DNA of 64,000 nt from Acetobacteraceae bacterium. Lineage in GTDB: Bacteria; Pseudomonadota; Alphaproteobacteria; Acetobacterales; Acetobacteraceae. Location: contig CANJLW010000009.1 in NCBI GenBank assembly GCA_947475245.1, positions 62,001-126,000 on the forward strand. The letters run 5' to 3'. The translations under genes and the position numbers were made by a program. This document shows, piece after piece, positions 56,922-64,000 of the stretch (position 1 is the stretch's first letter; each line of letters starts with the position of its first letter). Below the pieces are notes generated by a model. That model was not told where the DNA came from and searched no databases. It saw only the letters and a program-made list of their open reading frames with translations.

Positions 56922-58320
56922 TCTGATCGTCATCGGGGCTGGTGCGTCCGGCCTGTCAGTCGCAGCCGGCGCGGCGCAACTCGGCGCGCGCGTGGCCCTG
57001 ATCGAACGCGACCGGATGGGCGGCGACTGTCTCAATATTGGTTGCGTGCCCAGCAAGGCCATGTTGGCAGCCGGGCACGGCGTGACGGCGGCACGGAACC
57101 TCGGACGGTTCGGCATCCGCTTTGGCGAACCTATCGTCGATTGGGAGGAAGTGTGCGCGCACGTGCGCGACGTTGTTGCCGCCATTGCGCCAATGGATTC
57201 AGAAGCCCGGTTTCGTGCATTGGGCGTCACCGTATTGCCGGGAGAGGCCCGGTTCGTGGCTCCCGATGCCATCGCGGTGAACGGCCGGCGGCTGACGGGT
57301 CGGCGGATCGTAATCGCAGCAGGCAGCAGAGCCGCGGTGCCGCAGATCGCTGGATTGGATATGGTCGGTTTCCTGACCAACGCGACCCTTTTTGATCTGG
57401 CGGAAAAGCCGGCGCACTTGCTGATCATGGGTGGCGGACCGATCGGACTTGAAATGGCCGATGCATACGCAGCCCTGGGGTGCGCGGTGACGATCGTGCA
57501 ATCCGGGCAAATTGCGGCAAAGGAAGACCCCGAGCTTGTGGATGGCTTGCGTCAGGCATTGATCGAACGTGGCGTAACAATTTTGGAGAATGCCCGTGTG
57601 ATCGCGGCGGAACTCGGCCCTCGCCTCGTCCTGGAGGATGGACGCCGAGTTGAGGGTAGCCATTTGCTGATCGCAGCCGGACGACGACCGAACCTGGAAG
57701 GGATGGACCTCGACGCGGGCGCGGTGCGGACAAGCTCAGCGGGCATTGTCACCGATAGGGGACTGCGCAGCGTGACAAATCGCCGCGTCTATGCTGTCGG
57801 TGACATTGCCGATCCCGTTGGGCTGGGGCCGCGGGCGTTCACACACGTGGGGAGTTATCACGCCGGTATTGTTATCCGTCGGGTGCTGTTCAGATTGCCG
57901 ACGAGGCTCGATTACACGGCACTCCCCCGGGTGACTTACACACATCCGGAGTTGGCCCAGGTTGGACTGACGGAGGCCGAGGCACGGTCGGCGGGGTTCC
58001 GACCATCGGTGCTACGCTGGCCCCTGGCCGATAACGACAGAGCGAGGGCGGAGCGAGATACTGCCGGCTTGGTCAAGCTGGTGGTTTCCGGCAATCGCGT
58101 GTTGGGTGCCGGAATCCTTGCGCCGGGTGCCGGGGAGATGATCGGCCAGTGGACTCTTGCGATTGCGCGTCGCGTGCCGCTGTCGGCACTGGCAGGCTTA
58201 ATCGCGCCGTATCCGACGAGATCGGAGGCCGGTAAACGGGCCGCCGGTAAATATTTCGTCAAACGGTTGTTCTCGGCCAGGACAAAGGCCTTGGTTGGGC
58301 TATTGCGATGGCTACCATAG
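56908..58320 (+). CDS. FAD-dependent pyridine-nucleotide disulfide oxidoreductase (Lpd/MerA-like)
   Basis: 470 residues. N-terminal IGAGASGLSVA FAD loop, redox disulfide C41-C46 (GGDCLNIGC), NAD(P) loop MGGGPIGLEMA and the C-terminal dimer domain. The catalytic His of dihydrolipoamide dehydrogenase is replaced (IAPYPTRSE), so it is not an ordinary E3. Its TVP38 partner suggests a membrane-linked redox job. Substrate unknown. Confidence 0.88.
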   Translation: MADFDLIVIGAGASGLSVAAGAAQLGARVALIERDRMGGDCLNIGCVPSKAMLAAGHGVTAARNLGRFGIRFGEPIVDWEEVCAHVRDVVAAIAPMDSEARFRALGVTVLPGEARFVAPDAIAVNGRRLTGRRIVIAAGSRAAVPQIAGLDMVGFLTNATLFDLAEKPAHLLIMGGGPIGLEMADAYAALGCAVTIVQSGQIAAKEDPELVDGLRQALIERGVTILENARVIAAELGPRLVLEDGRRVEGSHLLIAAGRRPNLEGMDLDAGAVRTSSAGIVTDRGLRSVTNRRVYAVGDIADPVGLGPRAFTHVGSYHAGIVIRRVLFRLPTRLDYTALPRVTYTHPELAQVGLTEAEARSAGFRPSVLRWPLADNDRARAERDTAGLVKLVVSGNRVLGAGILAPGAGEMIGQWTLAIARRVPLSALAGLIAPYPTRSEAGKRAAGKYFVKRLFSARTKALVGLLRWLP

Positions 58321-58491
58321 GTACGACGATCCACCGGAAATTATTTACGCCTACGGATTGGATGTGATTCCAGGGCCATTCTGACTTCGCGGCACCGACC
58401 GCAATCAACGCGTTGCGTGCCGACGCTTCACCGACTAGCATCTTTTTGGCCTGTTCGGTGATCGGCTCGTGTGGTGCATATGTCACCTCCT
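58321..58491 (-). pseudogene. Possible gene remnant between the flavoprotein and importer 2
   Basis: On the minus strand a strong ribosome site AGGAGGT (58491-58485) precedes ATG 58479-58477, but that frame stops after 14 codons (58435). Shifting one frame gives an uninterrupted coding-like stretch (PHEPITEQAKKMLVGEAS, then ARNALIAVGAAKSEW). A single-base loss after the start would explain it. No family was recognised. The gap to 58609 otherwise holds only the importer-2 leader. Confidence 0.25.
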
Positions 58492-58609
58492 GATCGAGCG
58501 TGTTCGGGTGGCTAAGGCCAATTAACGGCAGGACAGCCGTTGATAATAAAATGGGGCAACGACCCTCCATGCCGACGGAAGTGCGGACATGGTCTATGGG
58601 AGGTTCAGT

Positions 58610-59560
58610 ATGGCGGTCGGCGCGAGTGTTTCGACGAACACGACAGGGCGAAGAGACGGTGGTTCGCAACCCAAAAGCAGTCTGAAGAAATTTTCGCAAA
58701 GGCGCTCGACCATCGCTTTTGCGCTCTGCTTGCCGCTGATCTTGCTGGTCTCGGCGTTTGTCATCTATCCGGCATTTTACGCGCTGTACCTCAGCATGCT
58801 GAACAAGAAGATGACGGCGTTCGTGGGCCTCAACAATTTCACGTTCCTGTTGAAGCGCAACACGTTCCAGCTGGTGATTTACCAAAGCTGTCTGTTCGCT
58901 ATTTCCGCCGTTCTGATCAAGGCGCTACTTGGTTTCATCATCGCCCATCTGATGCATAACATCCCGGGCAAAAACCAACGGATCTGGCGTGGCTTGCTGC
59001 TCGTGCCGTGGGTTATTCCGTTGGCGCTGTCGACATTGACCTGGTGGTGGATGTTCGATTCATCCTATTCCGCGTTCAACTGGATCCTGAACCAATTTGG
59101 TTTTGAGGGTGTTCCCTGGTTGGGTGTGGGCTGGATTGCCCGCCTGTGTACGATCGCAGTGAACGTGTGGTACGGAACCCCGTTCTTCATGATTATGTAT
59201 CTCGCGGCGCTGAAGTCCGTGCCTGAGCAACTGTATGAAGCCGCGTCGATCGACGGCGCGAATTCGGTGCAAAAGCTGCTCTTCGTGACGCTGCCCATGA
59301 TGCGCAACATCATCTCCATCACGGTGTTGTTCAGCTTGATCGTCACGTTCGCGGATTTCGACATTGTCCGTATTCTGACCGCCGGCGGTCCGCAGGATAA
59401 CACGCACGTGTTCGCGACCTACGCGTTCCAAATCGGCATTCAATCCGGGGACATCCCGCTCGGTGCCGCCGACAGCCTGTTCATGTTCCCGATGCTGGCC
59501 TTTGCCGCGTTCTTTGTGCTGCGCGGGGTCACCAAGCGTACGAAGGAGATCGCGGCATGA
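58610..59560 (+). CDS. Sugar ABC transporter permease, MalF/UgpA type (importer 2)
   Basis: 316 residues with about six TM segments and the EAA loop YEAASIDGANSVQKLLFVTLP. The ATG at 58610 is preceded by GGGAGG at ideal spacing; an ATG at 58589 is too near other signals. It overlaps the next permease by 4 bases (ATGA). Confidence 0.93.
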   Translation: MAVGASVSTNTTGRRDGGSQPKSSLKKFSQRRSTIAFALCLPLILLVSAFVIYPAFYALYLSMLNKKMTAFVGLNNFTFLLKRNTFQLVIYQSCLFAISAVLIKALLGFIIAHLMHNIPGKNQRIWRGLLLVPWVIPLALSTLTWWWMFDSSYSAFNWILNQFGFEGVPWLGVGWIARLCTIAVNVWYGTPFFMIMYLAALKSVPEQLYEAASIDGANSVQKLLFVTLPMMRNIISITVLFSLIVTFADFDIVRILTAGGPQDNTHVFATYAFQIGIQSGDIPLGAADSLFMFPMLAFAAFFVLRGVTKRTKEIAA

Positions 59561-60444
59561 GCGCGACAACGATGGAAAGCCGAGCAGCGAAGCGGGCGAA
59601 TAGCCTGGCTCGGCAACGCGTGTGGGCGCTGTGGGGCAGTTACATAGCCCTTGGCGTGTTTGTGATCATCTTCCTGGTGCCGCCATTCTATACCATCATC
59701 ACCAGTCTGAAGACGTCGGCTGAGATATCGGCACAATCCGGCAGTCCCTGGATGGTGAAAGACCCCACGCTGGAAAATTTTTGGTATCTGATCACCTATC
59801 CGAATTTTCAGATATACTATCTGAATTCGGTGATGATCACGGTGCTGACAGTAGTCATCAGTATGGTGATCTCTATCCTTGCTGCTTTCAGTCTCTCACG
59901 CATGGGTTTCTGGGGAAGCCAAGCACTATCGACCGGCGTTTTCTTGACGTACTTGGTTCCTCCGTCGCTGTTGTTCATCCCATTGTTCCAGATCGTCGGC
60001 ATGCTGGGATTGATCAACAGTGTATGGTGTCTCGCATTGCTTTATCCAACCCTGGCAGTGCCTTTCTGTACATGGATAATGATTGGTTATTTCAGCTCGA
60101 TACCGAAAGAATTGGACGAGGCTGCGTTGATCGATGGGGCGGGCTACCTGCAGATGTTGTTCAAGATATTCATTCCGGTCGCTATGCCCGGGATCATCGC
60201 GGCCACGATCTTCGCGTTCACCGTCGCCTGGGGCGCATTCCTGTATCCGCTGGCCTACCTCTACACATCGAACCAGATGGTGCTGACCGTCGGGATTATC
60301 TCCGACCTTATCCGCGGGGACGTGTTCCAATGGGGTAAGATTATGGCCGCTTGCTTGCTGGCATCGCTGCCGCCCATCGTGATCTACGCGTTCTTGATGG
60401 ACTACTACGTGGCCGGCCTGACCGCGGGTGCCACCAAAGGCTAA
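59557..60444 (+). CDS. Sugar ABC transporter permease, MalG/UgpE type (importer 2)
   Basis: 295 residues with six TM segments and the EAA loop DEAALIDGAGYLQMLFKIFIP. Base composition drops locally: I count 23 G+C of 60 at 59761-59820, much lower than the rest of the window, which may mark recent transfer or relaxed codon use. Confidence 0.93.
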   Translation: MSATTMESRAAKRANSLARQRVWALWGSYIALGVFVIIFLVPPFYTIITSLKTSAEISAQSGSPWMVKDPTLENFWYLITYPNFQIYYLNSVMITVLTVVISMVISILAAFSLSRMGFWGSQALSTGVFLTYLVPPSLLFIPLFQIVGMLGLINSVWCLALLYPTLAVPFCTWIMIGYFSSIPKELDEAALIDGAGYLQMLFKIFIPVAMPGIIAATIFAFTVAWGAFLYPLAYLYTSNQMVLTVGIISDLIRGDVFQWGKIMAACLLASLPPIVIYAFLMDYYVAGLTAGATKG

Positions 60445-60486
60445 TGAAGCGCCTACTCAATCGCGCATCGAGGGAATGGAATCACT

Positions 60487-61587
60487 ATGGCTGAAGTTCG
60501 AGTTCGAAAAGTCGTCAAGGAATATGAAGGCGGCGTACAGGCGGTCAAAGGCATTGACCTCGATATCAAGGACCACGAATTTGTCGTGCTGGTCGGACCG
60601 TCCGGCTGCGGTAAGTCAACCACGCTGCGTATGATCGCCGGGCTGGAGGAAATCAGCTCCGGCGAGATCGAGATCGACGGAGAAGTCGTCAACGACGTAC
60701 CGCCACGTGATCGCGATATCGCCATGGTGTTCCAAAACTACGCACTCTACCCGCATATGAGTGTGTTCGATAATATGGCGTTCGGCCTGAAACTGCGGAA
60801 ATTCTCCAAGGAGGAAATCAAGAAGCGCGTGGATGAAGCCGCTCGCATCCTTGATATCGCGCCGCTGCTCGATCGTAAGCCACGCGCACTATCGGGTGGT
60901 CAGCGTCAGCGCGTCGCGATGGGGCGCGCGATCGTGCGCAACCCCAAGGTCTTCTTGTTTGACGAACCGCTGTCGAATCTTGACGCCAAACTGCGCGTGC
61001 AGATGCGCACTGAGATCAAGAAGGTTCATCAGACGGTGAAGACCACCACCGTGTACGTGACGCACGATCAGATCGAGGCCATGACGCTGGCCGACCGCGT
61101 CGTTGTCATGAACGCAGGCATCATCGAACAGGTTGGCTCACCACAGGAGCTATACCATCACCCCAAGACACGCTTCGTGGCAGGCTTTATCGGCTCCCCG
61201 GCAATGAACTTTATGCCTTGCACGGTCGTCGAGGTTGGGGCCGGCCTCCACATCAAGATCAACGATAAAATCGTGCTGCCGGTTCCGCCTGATCGTGTGG
61301 AGCGATATCGTCCGTTCAAAAATAAGAAGATGATCTTCGGGCTCCGACCGGAGCATCTTTTCGAGTATACCGAACAGGGTAAGCCGGGTTGGACCCGGGT
61401 CGATATGCTGACCGACGTCGTGGAACCGATGGGTATGGAAACCATGGTGCACTTCTTCGTAGAAGGGACCGCGATCTGTGCGCGGGTTGATCCGGCAACG
61501 CATGCCGCGCCGAACGAGTGGCTTGCCCTGACGGCAGACATGAACCAGATGCACCTGATGGAAGTCGACAGCGGCAAAGTCGTTTGA
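60487..61587 (+). CDS. Sugar ABC transporter ATPase, MalK/UgpC type (importer 2)
   Basis: 366 residues. Walker A GPSGCGKST, signature LSGGQRQRVAMGRAI, Walker B LFDEPLSNLD and the H-loop THDQIEAM, then the regulatory OB-like domain. It is clearly a paralogue of the importer-1 ATPase. Unlike importer 1, no binding-protein gene accompanies importer 2. A hairpin follows it at 61599-61622. Confidence 0.95.
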   Translation: MAEVRVRKVVKEYEGGVQAVKGIDLDIKDHEFVVLVGPSGCGKSTTLRMIAGLEEISSGEIEIDGEVVNDVPPRDRDIAMVFQNYALYPHMSVFDNMAFGLKLRKFSKEEIKKRVDEAARILDIAPLLDRKPRALSGGQRQRVAMGRAIVRNPKVFLFDEPLSNLDAKLRVQMRTEIKKVHQTVKTTTVYVTHDQIEAMTLADRVVVMNAGIIEQVGSPQELYHHPKTRFVAGFIGSPAMNFMPCTVVEVGAGLHIKINDKIVLPVPPDRVERYRPFKNKKMIFGLRPEHLFEYTEQGKPGWTRVDMLTDVVEPMGMETMVHFFVEGTAICARVDPATHAAPNEWLALTADMNQMHLMEVDSGKVV

Positions 61588-61598
61588 ACCCGGCCCCC

Positions 61599-61622
61599 GG
61601 TAGGCGGCAATAGTCGCCTACC
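61599..61622. repeat. Hairpin after the importer-2 ATPase gene
   Basis: GGTAGGCG (61599-61606) and CGCCTACC (61615-61622) form an 8-bp stem with an 8-base loop, 12 bases past the stop codon. No T-run follows. The remaining 220 bases to the next gene are probably promoter and leader. Confidence 0.45.
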
Positions 61623-61842
61623 AAGCCGCCCTGCGCGATCCATTTCGAGCACGCCGACAGGTTTTGGCGCGGTGGGCGTCAGACAGCATGGGCGCAGCTT
61701 TCTGCCGTGAGATGATGGCGAATTCGATCATCCGCTTCGGTGCACGGGCGGCTTTGCAACAATCGACAGTCGGTTAGCCGCTTGTCGAGTCCGATTGCAA
61801 CGCATAGGGTCCCCGGCGATTTATCACCGAAGGAGAGCCGTT

Positions 61843-62262
61843 ATGGTCGATGTTCCGAACCGTCCCGAATACCAGAGTGACCTGTTCAAAAAGGGCCTGG
61901 AAGTACGGCGGGATGTGCTGGGTGGCGAATATGTAGACGGCTCCCTGGCCCGCGCGGACGATTTCAACGCCGTGTTCCAACAAATGACGACCGAAATCGC
62001 CTGGGGCATGGCCTGGACCCGTCCCGGTCTGGATCGCAAGACCCGCAGCATCATCAACCTCGGGATGTTGTCCGCGCTGAATCGCGGCGCGGAACTACGC
62101 CTTCATTTGCGCGCAGCCCTCACCAATGGCGTATCGCGCGATGAGATCAAGGAAGTGCTCATCCAGGTAGGTGCCTATTGCGGCATTCCGGCAGCGCTTG
62201 AAGCCTTTAAGATTGCGACTGAAGTGTTCAAGGCAGTCGACGACGCGGCTAAGGAAGGCTGA
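61843..62262 (+). CDS. Carboxymuconolactone-decarboxylase-family protein
   Basis: 139 residues. The core LNLGM-like INLGMLSALNRGAELRLHLRAA and the VGAYCGIPAALEAF segment match the CMD/AhpD-like fold. Members decarboxylate 4-carboxymuconolactone or act as peroxidases; without aromatic-pathway neighbours the reaction is unclear. AGGAGAG precedes the ATG. It lies 5 bases before the dehydrogenase and is probably cotranscribed. Confidence 0.88.
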   Translation: MVDVPNRPEYQSDLFKKGLEVRRDVLGGEYVDGSLARADDFNAVFQQMTTEIAWGMAWTRPGLDRKTRSIINLGMLSALNRGAELRLHLRAALTNGVSRDEIKEVLIQVGAYCGIPAALEAFKIATEVFKAVDDAAKEG

Positions 62263-62267
62263 ATAAT

Positions 62268-63179
62268 ATGTCGGACAAACCCACCGTCGGTTTCGTCGGC
62301 GTAGGCAACATGGGTTGGCCCATGGCAGCGTGCCTTGTCAACGCCGGTTTCACGATCAATGTCGCCGATGCGCGCAGGGAAGTTGCCAACAACTTCGTGC
62401 AACAGATCGGCGGTACGGCGCCCGACAGCCTCCGCCAACTTGCCGCAAGCTCCGACGTCATCATTACGATGCTGCCGACCAGTGTCATCGTGGAAAACGT
62501 ATTGTCCGGCGGCGAGGACAACGTGTTTGCCGGGATGAAACCGGGAACGGTTATCATCGAGATGAGTTCTGGGGTCCCTTCCGCGACGCAGGCACTGGCC
62601 GAAAAGGTCGCCGAATGGGGCGGCGTGATGATCGACGCGCCGGTTTCCGGCGGCGTTCCACGCGCCAAAACCGGGCAACTGGCGATCATGGTTGGTGGCG
62701 ATGGGGCAGTCATCGAAAGGATGATGCCTGTATTGTCGGCGATGGGTACTTCGGTGCTGCGCGCCGGCGACGTCGGCGCGGGTCAGGCCGTCAAGGCTCT
62801 GAATAATATGGTGAGCACCGGCGGGTTCTTGATCGGCATCGAGGCCTTGCTGATCGGGCAGCGGTTCGGTCTGGATGCCGGCGTTATGACCGACGTGCTG
62901 AATGCGGCGACCGGTATGAACAATTCTACCGTCAAGAAATTCCGTCAGTTCGTGTTGTCTCGCAAGTTCGACGCAGGCTTCACGATGGGGTTATTGGCGA
63001 AAGACCTGTCGATTGCGATGCAGATCGGTCGAGAAACCGGCACCGCGGCACCGCTGTCCGCTCTCGTTAAGGAAATGATTGTCTCTGCCGAAACGATGTT
63101 CGGTCCGGGAGCCGATCACACCGAAATGGCGAAGTGGTGCGAGCGGCTGGTAGGAGATGAACTGACTACCAAAACCTGA
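62268..63179 (+). CDS. Beta-hydroxyacid dehydrogenase (3-hydroxyisobutyrate/tartronate-semialdehyde reductase family)
   Basis: 303 residues. NAD(P) loop GFVGVGNMG (8-16), substrate motif DAPVSGG (122-128) and catalytic Lys K175 (GAGQAVKALNN). Family members interconvert short hydroxyacids and semialdehydes. Next to the CMD gene and a ThDP enzyme it could reduce an aldehyde produced from the imported compound. No single substrate is supported by the sequence. Confidence 0.9.
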   Translation: MSDKPTVGFVGVGNMGWPMAACLVNAGFTINVADARREVANNFVQQIGGTAPDSLRQLAASSDVIITMLPTSVIVENVLSGGEDNVFAGMKPGTVIIEMSSGVPSATQALAEKVAEWGGVMIDAPVSGGVPRAKTGQLAIMVGGDGAVIERMMPVLSAMGTSVLRAGDVGAGQAVKALNNMVSTGGFLIGIEALLIGQRFGLDAGVMTDVLNAATGMNNSTVKKFRQFVLSRKFDAGFTMGLLAKDLSIAMQIGRETGTAAPLSALVKEMIVSAETMFGPGADHTEMAKWCERLVGDELTTKT

Positions 63180-63197
63180 AATTAGTATTCGTGATCA

Positions 63198-63225
63198 GCC
63201 CGGGTAGACCTGTGTCCACCCGGGC
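63198..63225. terminator. Bidirectional terminator-like hairpin between dehydrogenase and grxD
   Basis: GCCCGGGT (63198-63205) pairs with ACCCGGGC (63218-63225); with one mismatch the stem extends through GATC on both sides. It lies between convergent genes, 18 bases past each stop. No long T-run, so termination is likely but not certain. Confidence 0.55.
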
Positions 63226-63243
63226 CGATCGCATTGGAAACTG

Positions 63244-63576
63244 TCAGGCTTTCGTGCCGACACCCTTTTCCGTCAACATGGTCTCCAACTCGCCGGACTG
63301 AAACATCTCGGTCACGATGTCGCAGCCACCGACGAACTCGCCCTTGACATAGAGTTGGGGGATGGTCGGCCACTGGCTGAACTGCTTGATGCCTTCGCGC
63401 AGTTCGGCGTCCTCCAACACGTTGGCGGATTGAAAAGGGACGCCCATATGGGTCAGGATTTGGATGACCCGGGCGGAGAACCCGCATTGCGGGAACATCG
63501 GTGTGCCCTTCATGTAGAGCATGACCGCGTTCTGATCGATTTCGTTTTGGATGCGGGCGTCGATGGTATCGGCCAT
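63244..63576 (-). CDS. grxD: Monothiol glutaredoxin
   Basis: 110 residues with the CGFS active site (C31-S34), glutathione-binding WPTIPQLYV and the GGCDI motif. CGFS glutaredoxins carry [2Fe-2S] clusters and work with BolA in iron-sulfur trafficking. The bolA gene lies 22 bases upstream, in the same direction. Confidence 0.96.
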   Translation of the reverse strand: MADTIDARIQNEIDQNAVMLYMKGTPMFPQCGFSARVIQILTHMGVPFQSANVLEDAELREGIKQFSQWPTIPQLYVKGEFVGGCDIVTEMFQSGELETMLTEKGVGTKA

Positions 63577-63598
63577 GATGGGCTCCTCTGAAGGTCTC

Positions 63599-63832
63599 TT
63601 ATTCTGGGACGGATGTGGTTAGCGCAAGGGCGTGCAGCTCGCCACCCATGCGACCGCGCAAGGCGGCATAAACAATTTGATGCTGACGGACGCGCGATAA
63701 GCCGCGAAATTGTTCCGACACAACGGTCGCGGCATAGTGGTCGCCATCCCCGGCAAGGTCATCAATCTTGATCCCTGCGTCCGGCAGTGCGGCCTTGATA
63801 AGCGCTTCAATTTCGTTCGCTTGCATTGCCAT
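63599..63832 (-). CDS. bolA: BolA-family protein
   Basis: 77 residues. The IEALIKAALPDAGIKIDDLAGDGDHY segment and the helix with QHQIVYAALRGRMGG fit BolA. The ATG at 63832 (or 63826) gives the family length. It starts 4 bases after the purL stop and precedes grxD, the usual partner for Fe-S regulation. Confidence 0.92.
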   Translation of the reverse strand: MAMQANEIEALIKAALPDAGIKIDDLAGDGDHYAATVVSEQFRGLSRVRQHQIVYAALRGRMGGELHALALTTSVPE

Positions 63833-63836
63833 GCGA

Positions 63837-64000
63837 TCAAGGTTCCTGTTCGGAGCCGTCCATCCAGGACGGGAAGAAGCGTTCATGCGCCGTTTTCAGC
63901 GCTGCGAGCGATATTGTACCGCCATCCGGCAATGTCAAATCCTGTCCTCCGGACGTACCCAGGCGAACTGCCGGTACGCCCGCGGTTTCTGCAAGACGAA
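63837..64000 (-). CDS. purL: Phosphoribosylformylglycinamidine synthase subunit PurL, 3' end (partial)
   Basis: The minus-strand frame entering from the window edge encodes ...AETAGVPAVRLGTSGG... and ends FFPSWMDGSEQEP before TGA at 63837-63839. The RLGTSGG strand and the terminal helix ending HERFFP..WM are the usual PurL C-terminus. Only the last 53 residues lie in the window. PurL-bolA-grxD is a common alphaproteobacterial order. Confidence 0.85.
   Translation of the reverse strand, partial: RLAETAGVPAVRLGTSGGQDLTLPDGGTISLAALKTAHERFFPSWMDGSEQEP

Overview
The window is a high-GC bacterial chromosome segment that reads as alphaproteobacterial, probably Rhodospirillales/Acetobacteraceae-like. 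The genus cannot be fixed from sequence alone. Reasons: the run tsaE-amgK-murU-addB-addA ... trxA / folC-accD-trpA-trpB, the rpmH-rnpA-yidD-yidC-engB block, AddAB rather than RecBCD, ATP-type PEP carboxykinase, a short single-domain HPr kinase, and a CGFS glutaredoxin-BolA-purL order. No rRNA, tRNA, CRISPR array, prophage or insertion sequence was found.

Layout. 0-7.6 kb: cupin protein, LysR regulator, DUF1127 protein, a PdxA-family dehydrogenase, and a siroheme/sulfite-reduction operon (cobA-cysJ-cysI plus a small membrane protein). 7.7-8.4 kb: a non-coding G-rich tandem-repeat array of about 119-140 bp units. 8.6-15.7 kb, all on the minus strand: a PEP-CTERM metalloprotease, a SIMPL-domain protein, a TPR-glycosyltransferase protein, a TPR protein, both subunits of a CoA transferase and a large alpha/beta hydrolase. 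15.8-20.7 kb: malate synthase G, a LacI-type regulator with a candidate operator just upstream of malate synthase, and gltX. 20.8-25.8 kb: ComEC-like protein, M20 peptidase, methyltransferase, nucleoside hydrolase. 26-34.5 kb: a tightly overlapping operon for tRNA t6A modification, cell-wall sugar recycling and double-strand-break repair. 34.6-37.1 kb: dihydroorotase, a Uma2-family protein and thioredoxin. 37.4-41.6 kb: folC-accD-trpA-trpB on the minus strand, facing trxA across REP-like repeats. 41.7-48.7 kb: small envelope proteins, pckA, a PaiB-like flavoprotein, hprK, and the engB-yidC-yidD-rnpA-rpmH group.

48.9-63.2 kb is the most distinctive part. It is a plus-strand catabolic-looking region holding a ThDP enzyme, a complete CUT1-type sugar ABC importer, a methyltransferase/TVP38/flavoprotein disulfide-reductase insert, a second CUT1 importer without a binding protein, a carboxymuconolactone-decarboxylase-family protein and a beta-hydroxyacid dehydrogenase. 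The parts are recognisable families but the substrate and pathway are not, so this is the best candidate for an undescribed pathway. The window closes with grxD, bolA and the 3' end of purL on the minus strand.

Translational coupling is widespread: ATGA or GTGA start/stop overlaps join many neighbours. Several genes use GTG or TTG starts. hprK has no standard start that covers its conserved N-terminus.
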